Assembly (NCBI GenBank): GCA_023525715.1
Contig: CM042010.1
Span: 62,113,729 to 62,177,728, forward strand
From: Cichorium intybus
Lineage: Eukaryota; Streptophyta; Magnoliopsida; Asterales; Asteraceae
Direction of reading: 5' to 3'
DNA length: 64,000 nucleotides
Shown here: piece by piece, positions 40,330 to 51,968 of the stretch
Numbering within the stretch: the stretch's first letter is position 1
Layout of the letters: each line of letters opens with the position of its first letter
Notes under the pieces: model-generated
Databases searched by the model: none
What the model saw: only the letters and a program-made list of their open reading frames with translations
Told to the model about the DNA's origin: nothing
Translations under genes and position numbers: made by a program

Positions 40330-42486
40330 TAGTAAATATAGCAAATATAGCAATCAAAAAAGTAAAGAAAAACCTAAAGTTAACCCTAATAGTACATTTA
40401 TAACAACCACAATAGATAATCGAAAAGTAATCGCATATATTGATACAGGTGCAACACTATGTTTTGGAAAAAGAATATTTTAGCAAAATGGGAAAAACTT
40501 AAAATACCAATTAAAATTACTATTGCTGATAAATCTGTACATAACATTTGGTATGTAGGAAGAAATATTAGTGTTATTATAGAAAAAACTCCTTTTATCA
40601 CACCAACCATATATCAACATGATTCAGGAATAGATCTTGTTATTGGAAATAATTTTTTAAAATTATATAATCCTTTTGTTCAAACAACCGAATACATAAG
40701 CATCAAACACCCATCTAAAGGAATTATAAAAACCTCTATAATTAAACAATATGATCTTATTAAAATAATGAAACAAGAAGTTGGTTTTCAACTACGAGTA
40801 TTATTAACATTAACAAAAGATATTGCTGAAAAACAACTAGAAGAAGTATGTAGTGAAAATCCATTAGATCAATTAAAAAACACAAATAATCAAGAAATTA
40901 AAATACTACTAAAAGATCCTAAAGCAGAAATTAATGTACCTAATAAAATACCATATAGTATAAAAGATGTAAATGAGTTTAAAACCGAATGTAGTCAGCT
41001 TTTAGAAAAAGGAATTATAAGAAATAGCACGAGTCCACACTCTGCACCCGCCTTTTATGTAGAAAATCATAATGAAATAAAACGAGGAAAAAGAAGAATG
41101 GTTATTAATTATAAAAAAATGAATGATGCAACTATTGGAGATTCATATAAATTACCAAGAAAAGAATACATTTTAGAAAAACTAAAAGGAAATACACACT
41201 TTAGCACATTTGATGCAAAATCAGGATATTGGCAACTACGACTACACGAAGATACGAAACCACTAACGGCTTTTTCATGTCCACCTCAGCGACACTACGA
41301 ATGGAACGTTCTACCATTTGGTCTAAAACAAGCACCCGCAATATATCAAAGGTTTATGGATTCAACCTTAAATGGTTTGGATCAAATATGTCTTGCATAT
41401 ATTGATGATATTATTGTTTTTACCAATGGAAATGAACAATTACACCTTGAAGCAGTTATTAAAGTTTTACAAAGAATTAAAGAAAAACGTTTAGTTTTAT
41501 CAAAAAAGAAATCTAAACTTTTACAAACTAAAGTTGAATATTTAGGACTAAAAATCGAAGAAAACGGACAACTTTCTTTAACAGATAATGTTCGAGAAAA
41601 ATTGTATTTATTTCCCGATAAACTAGAAAACCGGAAACAAATACAACGATTTCTTGGCTGTTTAAACTACATCGCAGAACAAGGTTTTCTAAAAAATTTA
41701 GCAAATGAAACAAGAATTTTACAAAAGAAAATATCAGAAAAAATACCATGGTCTTGGACCAATGAAGATACTATTTTAGTCAAAAATATAAAACAAAAAA
41801 TTCATGTTTTACCAACACTATACAACTCGCAACCGGACGACTTTTCAATAGTCGAAACGGATGTATCAAAAGATACATGGGCAGGATGCCTAAAAGCAAT
41901 TATACATGGAAAAATATTATTGGGTTTAGACACCGAGGGAAACCTTCTGCCTAAACCATTCGAAGCATACAGTGATACGAAAGTATCATCAAAAGTATAC
42001 AGTAATACGAAAGTATTACCAGAAGCATACAGTGATACGAAAGTATTACCAGAAGCATACAGTGATACGAAAGTATCATCAAAAGTAAACAGTAATACGA
42101 AAGTATTACCAGAAGCATACATTGATACAAAAGTATCATCAGAAGTATTGAAAACTGATAAATACGAGAAAAAATTATGTAAATATGTATCGGGAACATT
42201 TTCCCAAACTGAACAAAACTACAGTACACATGAAAGAGAAACACTGGCATGTCTCAGAACCTTAAAGAAATGGAAAATCGATCTACTACAGACAAGATTT
42301 GAACTCCGAACAGATTCAAAATATCTGTTAGGATTCTGGCGATACAAGTTACAAGAAGATTACTGTCGAGGAAGGCTAATCCGTTGGCAGTTACAATTAC
42401 ACCAGTTTCATCCATATCTCAGGTACATAAAGAGTGAGCACAACCACATAGCAGATACATTGACGAGAGAATGGAAGCCATTATGA
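40322..42486 (+). pseudogene. Pol: Pol, nearly complete; early 1-nt deletion in protease
   Basis: The polyprotein starts at 40322, but an A is lost near 40466, just after the protease DTGA motif, so the long open frame (675 codons) starts at a later Met at 40459. Everything after that is open: protease flap region, RT with FSTFDAKSGYWQ, FGLKQAPA and YIDDII, and RNase H with ETDVSKDTW, THERETLAC, RTDSKYLL and HNHIADTLTRE. By family it processes the polyproteins and copies pregenomic RNA into DNA. CP does not precede it. Confidence 0.93.
41961..42140 (+). repeat. Hairpin repeat array, 6 x 30 bp
   Basis: Inserted between the first catalytic Asp and the catalytic Glu of RNase H, preserving frame. 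The last unit has an AAAA loop. Confidence 0.9.
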
Positions 42487-42755
42487 AGCAAATCCAGCAC
42501 CAGCTAAAACAGAAGCAGGAACAAAAAGTAGCCATGATGAAGCAACTAGAAACAATCAAGAAAGAAGAAGAACAGCTCCAACAAACACTGCAGATATTGT
42601 CAACACAGTTCACTCCAGTCAAAGAAGACACAGAAAAGTCAACAGGCAGTTCAACCATTCCACCTACACCAACAATCCAGCAAATTTCATCAGACAGTTC
42701 CGATAAACAACAGGAGAAGCCATCATTATGCACGACGCATTTTTCGCGGTGGTGA
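42471..42755 (+). pseudogene. TAV: TAV with most of the gene deleted
   Basis: About 84 codons of the N-terminus are followed at about 42724 by sequence from downstream of the TAV stop (CATTATGCACGACGC). The viroplasmin domain and the C-terminus are gone. Confidence 0.87.
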
Positions 42756-43186
42756 GGATTTGGATTTGACACAAAGAATATTTGTGGCCCCTCCCCTCAT
42801 CATATCTTGTAATAATGTATTCTTTTAGTTTTTGTCGTTTGTTTTTAATTATGTAAATTAGGTGCCAGTCACCATCCTATAGTTTGTCTTTATTTGTAAG
42901 TGCTAGACACAATAATGGAGTGTCAATAATAGCACGTATGCAGTAGCAGCCCTCATGTACTATAAATAAGGCGTTTGCCTAGTGTAATAAATCAGAGCTT
43001 ATTTGTGTTAAGTTTTGAGTGCTCTCAAAATTCCTCTGTTGAAGCCATATGCTTCTGAATAGCAGAGTTCTCTGTTGAAGCCTCGCGCTTCTGAATAGCA
43101 GAGCCTATCGAAGCATCTACGAAGCAGTTAATCAAAGCATCGTCCAGGCATCAGTCAGGTACATCCCTTACACATCCTAATACATC
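42725..43186 (+). promoter_or_regulatory. Promoter and leader, lineage P1
   Basis: TATA box at 42961-42969. AATAAA and stem-loops follow (about 43033-43104), with one change in the first loop stem (CATATGC). Confidence 0.78.
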
Positions 43187-43369
43187 ATGACCGATTCGAA
43201 AATACAAATACAAAACAATCGATATTATTTTGCGTTAAAGATTCATAAACAAAGATTTAAAAATAGAATTGAACGTAATATCCATCTCCCTGTAACACAG
43301 TTAGAGGTTGATATCTACAATAATCAGCTTAAGTATCTACATGCAAGAATTTCAGAAACCACATGTTAA
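43187..43369 (+). CDS. ORF VII copy
   Basis: Open 60-residue copy (DIYNNQ). Its 3' half is repeated at 43425-43505. Confidence 0.62.
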   Translation: MTDSKIQIQNNRYYFALKIHKQRFKNRIERNIHLPVTQLEVDIYNNQLKYLHARISETTC

Positions 43370-43424
43370 ACCATTCCGCATTTATTTTGCTATATTTCTG
43401 TTATTATCCATATGTCCATTTATG

Positions 43425-43505
43425 CCTGTAACACAGTTAGAGGTTGATATCTATGATAATCAGCTTAAGTATCTACATGCAAGAATTTCAGAAACCACAT
43501 GTTAA
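43425..43505 (+). repeat. Duplicated 3' half of ORF VII
   Basis: Second copy of the last 27 codons and stop, followed by the normal leader. The open frame at 43308-43505 is a by-product. Confidence 0.75.
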
Positions 43506-43571
43506 ACCATTCCGCATTTATTTTGCTATATTTCTGTTATTATCCATGTTTCCCATTTATGTTTCCCCATT

Positions 43572-43929
43572 TGGTATCAGAGCTAAGTAACGATTTAAGC
43601 AACAATTAACAACAATTTAATTAAGATCAGAGCTACACAACAATTCTAGTAGATTAGAAATAAAAAAATGATTAACAACGATTTAATTAATAAGCTAAGT
43701 AAATAAGCTAAGTAACGATTTTACTATATCAAAGGTAAGAAACGATTTGACTATATCAGAGCTAAGTAACAATTTAATTCATGATAAATAACGAGCTAAA
43801 CTACAATCTAATATGACAAATAACAATATTTAATTAGAAAGATAAGTCAAGATTGAAAGCTAAGTTATGATTTTAATAAATACTATAATTAGTAAATATA
43901 AGCAACGATTTAATTAAAAAACAACTCTT
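43572..43929 (+). promoter_or_regulatory. PBS and expanded MP leader
   Basis: PBS at 43572-43583. Between 43590 and about 43720 lies extra sequence with AACAACGATTTAATTAA-like words and GATCAGAGCTACACAAC, not found in other leaders; it may be a degenerate repeat expansion. The usual repeats resume near 43720 and lead to MP. Confidence 0.75.
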
Positions 43930-44880
43930 ATGATGTCTACATCAAACGAGAATAATGAATCAATAATTATTAATAACGAAGAAAATGAATCAGGATATAT
44001 ATTTGATGCTCTAGTTAATAAAAATAATATAAATAAAGATGCTATTAGAAAATCAAATTTTACATTATCAGAAAAACATAATTTTAAATACGATACACTT
44101 AAAAATCTATTTTCAAGAAAAAATATTATTTATTATGGTAAAATAGTAGGTGAAGAACCGATACCTATAGAATCAACTCAAGGAAATATAATTATACCTA
44201 TTATTAATAAACAACAAATCAAAAATAAAATACAACATATCAAAGAAATAGATCGATCAAAGATAGCATATATTCATATATCTATAATTCAAGTAATTTT
44301 GAAAAGTACTTTTAGTGATTTAGATACACCAATAGAATTAGAAATTAGAGATGATCGTATAATTAATAGTCAAGAAAGTATTATTGCAAAAGGAAAAGGA
44401 AATTTAATTGAAGGAAAAATAAAATTTAATATAAATATACAATTAGGACTTAGTTTAAAAGATAGAAATCTAAGTAATAGTATTACAGTAAGATATAAAT
44501 TATTAAGACAAAATTTTATGTTAAAAGGAAATCATCCTTTTACTTTAACATATCAAATAAACTATGCATTAACAAATTCTCATCATAGTATTACATTTAA
44601 AACACAAGATAGAATTCATATTGATAAACTATTTGAACCTTTATTATCTCTTGAATCACCAAAAAGAATAGATAATAAACCAATTTATGAAACAGATTTT
44701 CGACAACAAATAATTACACCTTTAGTTAAAAGAGACCCAATAATAGAGCCTCCAATTTCAACAATTATAGGAAGATCCTCTATTTCAGAAATACAACCTT
44801 CAACATCTACGGAAAATAGAAAAAATGAAAATATTGAAGAAATAAAAGAAATGATTAGATCATTAAGTTTACGAATATGA
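43930..44880 (+). CDS. MP: Movement protein, intact
   Basis: Complete 316-residue copy with the 30K core. Differences include VNKNNIN, ISIIQV and FKTQDRI. The stop overlaps the ORF A start. Confidence 0.92.
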   Translation: MMSTSNENNESIIINNEENESGYIFDALVNKNNINKDAIRKSNFTLSEKHNFKYDTLKNLFSRKNIIYYGKIVGEEPIPIESTQGNIIIPIINKQQIKNKIQHIKEIDRSKIAYIHISIIQVILKSTFSDLDTPIELEIRDDRIINSQESIIAKGKGNLIEGKIKFNINIQLGLSLKDRNLSNSITVRYKLLRQNFMLKGNHPFTLTYQINYALTNSHHSITFKTQDRIHIDKLFEPLLSLESPKRIDNKPIYETDFRQQIITPLVKRDPIIEPPISTIIGRSSISEIQPSTSTENRKNENIEEIKEMIRSLSLRI

Positions 44881-45137
44881 CAGAATCATCTAGTAGTAAA
44901 ATATATGATATAGATTTACAAATGAAAGATGAAATCACAGTAAATGAAAAAATGCATATAATAAATAAAAAACTAAACAATCTCATAGAAATGAAACAAC
45001 AATTATTGGTAAAACAAATACCAGAGATATTATAAAAAATAAATCTAACACAAAATTTGCTTGAACAGATTTATAAATTATTAGAAGTTAAAAATACTAA
45101 ACAACCACTTTCTATCAAACCACCCTTAACATGGTAA
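44877..45137 (+). pseudogene. ORF A, nonsense codon
   Basis: Long version of ORF A (with INLTQNLL), 86 codons by homology; CAA to TAA at 45033-45035 leaves 52. Confidence 0.7.
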
Positions 45138-45301
45138 TCAAAAATATTTTACAAAAATTAAAAACATGGTTTAAAAAGTATAAAAGAAATAAAGAAAATA
45201 CTAATAAAAAAGATAGTTATAAAAATGACATATTAACGAAAGAAGATTATATAAATAATGATATATTAGATCAATTATTTGAAAGCAATTGTTATGACTA
45301 A
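45131..45301 (+). CDS. ORF B, 56-residue form
   Basis: Open A-type ORF B, identical in layout to 4932-5102. Confidence 0.63.
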   Translation: MVIKNILQKLKTWFKKYKRNKENTNKKDSYKNDILTKEDYINNDILDQLFESNCYD

Positions 45302-45307
45302 AAAATA

Positions 45308-45622
45308 ATGAACAACAACTTCTGGTTTGTTTATGAAAATGGACAACCAAGACAATTTAATAATTTAGATTATCTTAATTATCTCTTAAATAAAAGCCAC
45401 CAGGCCATAACAAATTTAGATCATCGTAGTATAGTATTTACTATGTATGATTTGATAGAAATAAAAGAAGAAAACGAAAAGTTTTATTCTCTCTATAAAC
45501 TACAAATTGATTCTGAAATTAATTGTTTAAAAAGACTTAGTCATATGAACGATTTTATATCATACAAAGATTATACAGATCAAATTAAAGTTAAAAAACT
45601 TATAAGAGAAAGAAAGATATAG
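45308..45622 (+). CDS. ORF C, unknown function
   Basis: Open 104-residue copy (NNNFWFVY). 37 bp before the CP start. Confidence 0.75.
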   Translation: MNNNFWFVYENGQPRQFNNLDYLNYLLNKSHQAITNLDHRSIVFTMYDLIEIKEENEKFYSLYKLQIDSEINCLKRLSHMNDFISYKDYTDQIKVKKLIRERKI

Positions 45623-45659
45623 CTAAATACTTATATCTACAAAATAAATTATATAATAA

Positions 45660-47024
45660 ATGGAAACACTCCAAGAACAAGTATAAATGTTAACTAAATT
45701 AATGGCAGCATTAGAAATACCTGAAGAAGTAAAAGATGAAAATATAGAAAATGACGTCGAAGTAGTATACGATTTTACATCCGACGAAGAAAATCCATAT
45801 AATAATCCTTATACTAATTTTGGAATAAAACGAAACAAATCATATGTAGAAGATGATTATCAAAATCAATACATATATGGACCACCATCTTTAGAAGAAA
45901 ACTATTTGTATAGACAAGGTATGATTAAAAATAAACAAAATAAATGGGAAAAAGTACCGCCACAATATGTACCAAAATTATTTACCACTCCAAAACCCAT
46001 AGATATTCTTTTTATAGACTGTGATTTAGATCCAGAAACAAAAATACAAGATTGGAGTAATCAAATGGGTATACAAATTCAATTAACCGACGAACTTAGA
46101 AATTTACATCCAAGAAATTTCTTAAGTTACATTATGCATAAAACACAAGGAAATGTTTATCGTTTTCTATCATCATTAGAAGAAGATGAACTATCTAGAA
46201 TAGCAACTACCGACGCAATGGAAACATTTAGAAAAGTTTTAGATAAAATTCTCCAAGAGTTTGTAGGAAAAAAGATAGAAGATAATGAATCAAAAGAAGC
46301 CTTTAGAAATAAAGCATTATGGCACTTAATAAATTTAAAAATATGTAATATGTGTTATCTAGATGCATTTATATGTGAATTTGCTGAACAATATTATTAT
46401 TTAGATCCACCAAGACAAAAATTAGCCTTAGACATGTTTTATCAAAAATTATCATCTACTGTTTCTCAAAGTGTATTAAAATATTTTAACAAGCTTTCAC
46501 AAGAAGGTAAAATAGCATAATCATTAGGTGCTCGAATAAACGTCTTAAAAGAATGGATGAAAGATAAATGTCTAAAACAAAAAACTAAAATTGACGCACA
46601 AATTAATTTATGTTGTGAGAAACAATTTAATCAAATTGGTCAATACGGTTGTAAAAAGAACAAGCGTAAAAGAAAAAAGAAGGTTTGGAAAAAACAAACA
46701 TATAAACCAAAGTATAAACAATACTATAAAAACGGAGAAAGAAAATATTTTAGAAATCGAAAACAATATAAGCAAAAATATAAATCAAATTCAAACTATT
46801 GTCCATCTAAGAAAAAAGATTGCAGATGCTGGCTATGCCAAGAACAAGGACATAAAGCCTATGAATGTCCAATAAAAAATAAGAAAGCAAACGAAACAAA
46901 TATATTAAAAATTGCTTATGATATAGGATATGAACCAATTGAAGATTCAGATGTAGATTCAGATATTGATATCTACGCATACACTACTGATTCAAATACC
47001 GAATCCGATATTGATAACGAATGA
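45660..47024 (+). pseudogene. CP: Capsid protein with two nonsense codons
   Basis: GAA to TAA at 45684-45686 (codon 9) and at 46518-46520. The CCHC knuckle is intact in the last segment. Otherwise collinear with 32813-34177. Confidence 0.9.
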
Positions 47025-47099
47025 GTAAAATATGTCTTTTGAATATATTAACAATATTATGATTTTGCAGTTTCACGATAGAGAAAACAATGAAGAAAA

Positions 47100-47549
47100 A
47101 TGATTGTATTACCAATTTTATACAATTTGCAACCAGAAGACTTATTAATAGTCAAAACAGATGCATCAAAAGTATACAGTAATACGAAAGTATTACCAGA
47201 AGCATACAGTGATACGAAAGTATCATCAAAAGTATACAGTAATACGAAAGTATTACCAGAAGCATACAGTGATACGATAGTATCATCAAAAGTATACAGT
47301 AATACGAAAGTATTACCAGAAGCATACAGTGATACGAAAGTATCATCAAAAGTATACAGTAATACGAATGTATTACCAGAAGCATACATTGATACGAAAG
47401 TATCATCAAAAGCATACATTGATACGAAAGTATCATCAAAAGTATACATTGATATGAAAGTATCATCAAATTATACACATTACAGGTACATAAAGAGTGA
47501 GCACAACCACATAGCAGATACATTGACGAGAGAATGGAAGCCATTATGA
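47100..47549 (+). CDS. Pol remnant ORF with repeat array
   Basis: 149 residues, ten repeat units, open. Starts MIVLPILYN; same joints as other A units. Confidence 0.68.
   Translation: MIVLPILYNLQPEDLLIVKTDASKVYSNTKVLPEAYSDTKVSSKVYSNTKVLPEAYSDTIVSSKVYSNTKVLPEAYSDTKVSSKVYSNTNVLPEAYIDTKVSSKAYIDTKVSSKVYIDMKVSSNYTHYRYIKSEHNHIADTLTREWKPL
47168..47467 (+). repeat. Hairpin repeat array, 10 x 30 bp
   Basis: Ten units. Three carry changes: loop GATA, loop GAAT and a GATAT stem base that still pairs as U-G. Confidence 0.9.
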
Positions 47550-47555
47550 AGCAAA

Positions 47556-47804
47556 TAATGGGGAAACATAAATTGACATATGGATAATAACAGAAATATA
47601 GCAAAATAAATGCGGAATGGTTTAACATGTGGTTTCTGAAATTCTTGCATGTAGATACTAAAGCTGATTATCGTAGATATCAACCTCTAACTGTGTTACA
47701 GGGAGATGGATATTATGTTCAATTCTATTTTTAAATCTTTGTTTATGAATCTTTAATGCAAAATAATATCGATTGTTTTGTATTTGTATTTTCGAATCGG
47801 TCAT
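47556..47804 (-). pseudogene. Reversed leader and ORF VII with nonsense codon
   Basis: Begins AATGGGGAAAC right after the TAV start. ORF VII at 47622-47804 has an in-frame TAG (CTTAAG to CTTTAG) near 47660. Confidence 0.72.
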
Positions 47805-48416
47805 GATGTATGAAGATGTGTAAGGGATGTACCTGACTGATGCTTGGATTGATGCGTTGATTAACTGCTTCGTAGATGCTTCGATAGGCTCTGCTATTCA
47901 GAAGCGCGAGGCTTCAACAGAGAACTCTGACTGATGCTTGGATTGATGCGTTGATTAACTGCTTCGTAGATGCTTCGATAGGCTCTGCTATTCAGAAGCG
48001 CGAGGCTTCAACAGAGAACTCTGCTATTCAGAAGCATAAGGCTTCAACAGAGGAATTTTGAGAGCACTCAAAACTTAACACAAATAAGCTCTGATTTATT
48101 ACACTAGGCAAACGCCTTATTTATAGTACATGAGGGCTGCTACTGCATACGTGCTATTATTGACACTACATTATTGTGTCTAGCACTTACAAATAAAGAC
48201 AAACTATAGGATGGTGACTGGCACCTAATTTACATAATTAAAAACAAACGACAAAAACTAAACAAACGAAAAACTAAAAGTCTACATTATTACAAGATAT
48301 GATGAGGGGAGGGGCCACAAATATTCTTTGTGTCAATTCCAAATCCTCACCACCGCGAAAAATGTGTCGTGCATAATGATTGAATGCTTTGGATGAGTGC
48401 TGTGCACTGTTGTGTA
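47805..48416 (-). promoter_or_regulatory. Promoter P1 and leader with 104-bp tandem repeat
   Basis: TATA box at 48117-48125 (minus). The leader part 47835 to about 48040 holds two copies of a 104-bp segment including one stem-loop. A short duplication (AAACGACAAAAACTAAACA) lies near 48245. Confidence 0.72.
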
Positions 48417-48477
48417 TTATTCTTCCATTATCTCCATGAATGGTGTCTCTTCCTTGTTTTCTTGACAATAATTGCAT
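48417..48477 (-). pseudogene. TAV: TAV C-terminal scrap
   Basis: Last 20 codons or so of TAV with its stop, joined at 48477 to leader sequence. Confidence 0.7.
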
Positions 48478-48536
48478 GAAACATAAATGGACATATGGAT
48501 AATAACAGAAATATAGCAAAATAAATGCGGAATGGT

Positions 48537-48719
48537 TTAACATGTGGTTTCTGAAATTCTTGCATGTAGATACTTAAGCTGATTATCGTAGATATCAACC
48601 TCTAACTGTGTTACAGGGAGATGGATATTACGTTCAATTCTATTTTTAAATCTTTGTTTATGAATCTTTAATGCAAAATAATATCGATTGTTTTGTATTT
48701 GTATTTTCGAATCGGTCAT
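48537..48719 (-). CDS. ORF VII copy
   Basis: Open 60-residue copy. Its leader is joined at 48788 to the MP leader of unit A4 in the opposite direction. Confidence 0.6.
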   Translation of the reverse strand: MTDSKIQIQNNRYYFALKIHKQRFKNRIERNIHLPVTQLEVDIYDNQLKYLHARISETTC

Positions 48720-48820
48720 GATGTATGAAGATGTGTAAGGGATGTACCTGACTGATGCTTGGATTGATGCGTTGATTAACTGCTTCGTATAAGCAACGAT
48801 TTAATTAAAAAACAACTCTT

Positions 48821-49769
48821 ATGATGTCTACATCTAACGAGAATAATGAATCAATAATTATTAATAACGAAGAAAATGAATCAGGATATATATTTGATGC
48901 TCTAGTTAGTAAAAATAATATAAATAAAGATGCTATTAGAAAATCAAATTTTACATTATCAGAAAAACATAATTTTAAATACGATACACTTAAAAATCTA
49001 TTTTCAAGAAAAATATTATTTATTATGGTAAAATAGTAGGTGAAGAACCGATACCTATAGAATCAACTCAAGGAAATATAATTATACCTATTATTAATAA
49101 ACAACAAATCAAAAATAAAATACAACATATCAAAGAAATAGATCGATCAAAGATAGCATATATTCATATATCTACAATTCAAGTAATTTTGAAAAGTACT
49201 TTTAGTGATTTAGATACACCAATAGAATTAGAAATTAGAGATGATCGTATAATTAATAGTCAAGAAAGTATTATTGCAAAAGGAAAAGGAAATTTAATTG
49301 AAGGAAAAATAAAATTTAATATAAATATACAATTAGGACTTAGTTTAAAAGATAGAAATCTAAGTAATAGTATTACAGTAAGATATAAATTATTAAGACA
49401 AAATTTTATGTTAAAAGGAAATCATCCTTTTACTTTAACATATCAAATAAACTATGCATTAACAAATTCTCATCATAGTATTACATTTAAAACACAAGAT
49501 AGAATTCATATTGATAAACTATTTGAACCTTTATTATCTCTTGAATCACCAAAAAGAATAGATAATAAACCAGTTTATGAAACAGATTTCGACAACAAAT
49601 AATTACACCTTTAGTTAAAAGAGACTCAATAATAGAGCCTCCAATTTCAACAATTATAGGAAGATCCTCTATTTCAGAAATACAACATTCAACATCTACG
49701 GAAAATAGAAAAGATGAAAACATTGAAGAAATAAAAGAAATGATTAGATCATTAAGTTTAAGAATATGA
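48821..49769 (+). pseudogene. MP: Movement protein with two frameshifts
   Basis: One A lost near 49010 and one T lost near 49587. The intervening 137 codons from 49189 are open. Confidence 0.88.
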
Positions 49770-50005
49770 CAGAATCATCTAGTAGTAAAATAAATGATAT
49801 AGAATTACAAATGAAAGATGAAATGACAGTAAATGAAAAAATGCATATAATAAATAAAAAATTAAATAATCTCATCGAAATAAATAAACAATTATTGGTA
49901 AAACAAATACCAGAGATATTACAAAAAATTGAACAAATTTATAAATTATTAGAAGTTAAAAATAATAAACAACCACTTTCTATTAAACCACCCTTAACAT
50001 GGTAA
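49766..50005 (+). CDS. ORF A, 79-residue coiled-coil protein
   Basis: Open short version (KINDIELQ, EINKQLL). Overlaps the MP stop and the ORF B start. Confidence 0.68.
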   Translation: MTESSSSKINDIELQMKDEMTVNEKMHIINKKLNNLIEINKQLLVKQIPEILQKIEQIYKLLEVKNNKQPLSIKPPLTW

Positions 50006-50169
50006 TCAAAAATATTTTACAAAAATTAAAAACATGGTTTAAAAAGTATAAAAGAAATAAAGAAAATACTAATAAAAAAGATAGTTATAAAAATGACATA
50101 TTAACGAAAGAAGATTATATAAATAATGATATATTAGATAAATTATTTGAAAGCAATTGTTATGACTAA
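49999..50169 (+). CDS. ORF B, 56-residue form
   Basis: Open; ends 6 nt before ORF C. Confidence 0.64.
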   Translation: MVIKNILQKLKTWFKKYKRNKENTNKKDSYKNDILTKEDYINNDILDKLFESNCYD

Positions 50170-50175
50170 AAAATA

Positions 50176-50490
50176 ATGAACAACAACTTCTGGCTTGTTT
50201 ATGAAAATGGACAACCAAGACAATTTAATAATTTAGATTATCTTAATTATCTCTTAAATAAAAGCCACCAGGCCATAACAAATTTAGATCATCGTAGTAT
50301 AGTATTTACTATGTATGATTTGATAGAAATAAAAGAAGAAAACGAAAAGTTTTATTCTCTCTATAAACTACAAATTGATTCTGAAATTAATTGTTTAAAA
50401 AGACTTAGTCATATGAACGATTTTATATCATACAAAGATTATACAGATCAAATTAAAGTTAAAAAACTTATAAGAGAAAGAAAGATATAG
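50176..50490 (+). CDS. ORF C, unknown function
   Basis: Open 104-residue copy, same protein as at 4611-4925. Confidence 0.75.
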   Translation: MNNNFWLVYENGQPRQFNNLDYLNYLLNKSHQAITNLDHRSIVFTMYDLIEIKEENEKFYSLYKLQIDSEINCLKRLSHMNDFISYKDYTDQIKVKKLIRERKI

Positions 50491-50527
50491 CTAAATACTT
50501 ATATCTACAAAATAAATTATATAATAA

Positions 50528-51893
50528 ATGGAAACACTCCAAGAACAAGTAGAAACGTTAACTAAATTAATGGCAGCATTAGAAATACCTGAAGAAGTAA
50601 AAGATGAAAATATAGAAAATGACGTCGAAGTAGTATACGATTTTACATCCGACGAAGAAAATCCATATAATAATCCTTATACTAATTTTGGAATAAAACG
50701 AAACAAATCATATGTAGAAGATGATTATCAAAATCAATACATATATGGACCACCATCTTTAGAAGAAAATTATTTGTATAGACAAGGTATGATTAAAAAT
50801 AAACAAAATAAATGGGAAAAAGTACCGCCACAATATGTACCAAAATTATTTACCACTCCAAAACCCATAGATATTCTTTTTATAGACTGTGATTTAGATC
50901 CAGAAACAAAAATACAAGATTGGAGTAATCAAATGGGTATACAAATTCAATTAACCGACGAACTTAGAAATTTACATCCAAGAAATTTCTTAAGTTACAT
51001 TATGCATAAAACACAAGGAAATGTTTATCGTTTTCTATCATCATTAGAAGAAGATGAACTATCTAGAATAGCAACTACCGACGCAATGGAAACATTTAGA
51101 AAAGTTTTAGATAAAATTCTCCAAGAGTTTGTAGGAAAAAAGATAGAAGATAATGAATCAAAAGAAGCCTTTAGAAATAAAGCATTATGGCACTTAACAA
51201 ATTTAAAAATATGTAATATGTGTTATCTAGATGCATTTATATGTGAATTTGCTGAACAATATTATTATTTAGATCCACCAAGACAAAAATTAGCCTTAGA
51301 CATGTTTTATCAAAAATTACCATCTACTGTTTGTCAAAGTGTATTAAAATATTTTAACAAGCTTTCACAAGAAGGTAAAATAGCAGAATCGTTAGGTGCT
51401 CGAATAAACGTCTTAAAAGAATGGATGAAAGATAAATGTCTAAAACAAAAAACTAAAATTGACGCACAAATTAATTTATGTTGTGAGAAACAATTTAATC
51501 AAATTGGTCAATACGGTTGTAAAAAGAACAAGCGTAAAAGAAAAAAGATGGTTTGGAAAAAACAAACATATAAACCAAAGTATAAACAATACTATAAAAA
51601 CGGAGAAAGAAAATATTTTAGAAATCGAAAACAATATAAGCAAAAATATAAATCAAATTCAAACTATTGTCCATCTAAGAAAAAAAGATTGCAGATGCTG
51701 GCTATGCCAAGAACAAGGACATAAAGCCTATGAATGTCCAATAAAAAATAAGAAAGCAAACGAAACAAATATATTAAAAATTGCTTATGATATAGGATAT
51801 GAACCAATTGAAGATTCAGATGTAGATTCAGATATTGATATCTACGCATACACTACTGATTCAAATTCCGAATCCGATATTGATAACGAATGA
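50528..51893 (+). pseudogene. CP: Capsid protein, frameshift before zinc knuckle
   Basis: One extra A in the run near 51680 shifts the frame, so the 398-codon open frame lacks the CCHC knuckle and acidic tail. The shell region and basic arm are intact. Confidence 0.9.
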
Positions 51894-51968
51894 GTAAAAT
51901 ATGTCTTTTGAATATATTAACAATATTACGATTTTGCAGTTTCACGATAGAGAAAACAATGAAGAAAA

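Larger units (their letters stand above)
39257..43186 (+). mobile_element. Component B unit B3
   Basis: MP (5' truncated), ORF A (62-bp deletion), ORF B, Pol, TAV (mostly deleted), promoter P1. CP and ORF C are absent. It carries one of the best preserved RT/RNase H regions in the window. Confidence 0.86.
43187..47555 (+). mobile_element. Component A unit A3
   Basis: ORF VII, PBS, MP, ORF A, ORF B, ORF C, CP, Pol remnant and the first 20 bp of TAV. At 47555 TAV is joined to reversed leader beginning AATGGGG. MP, ORF B, ORF C and the remnant are open. Confidence 0.86.
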
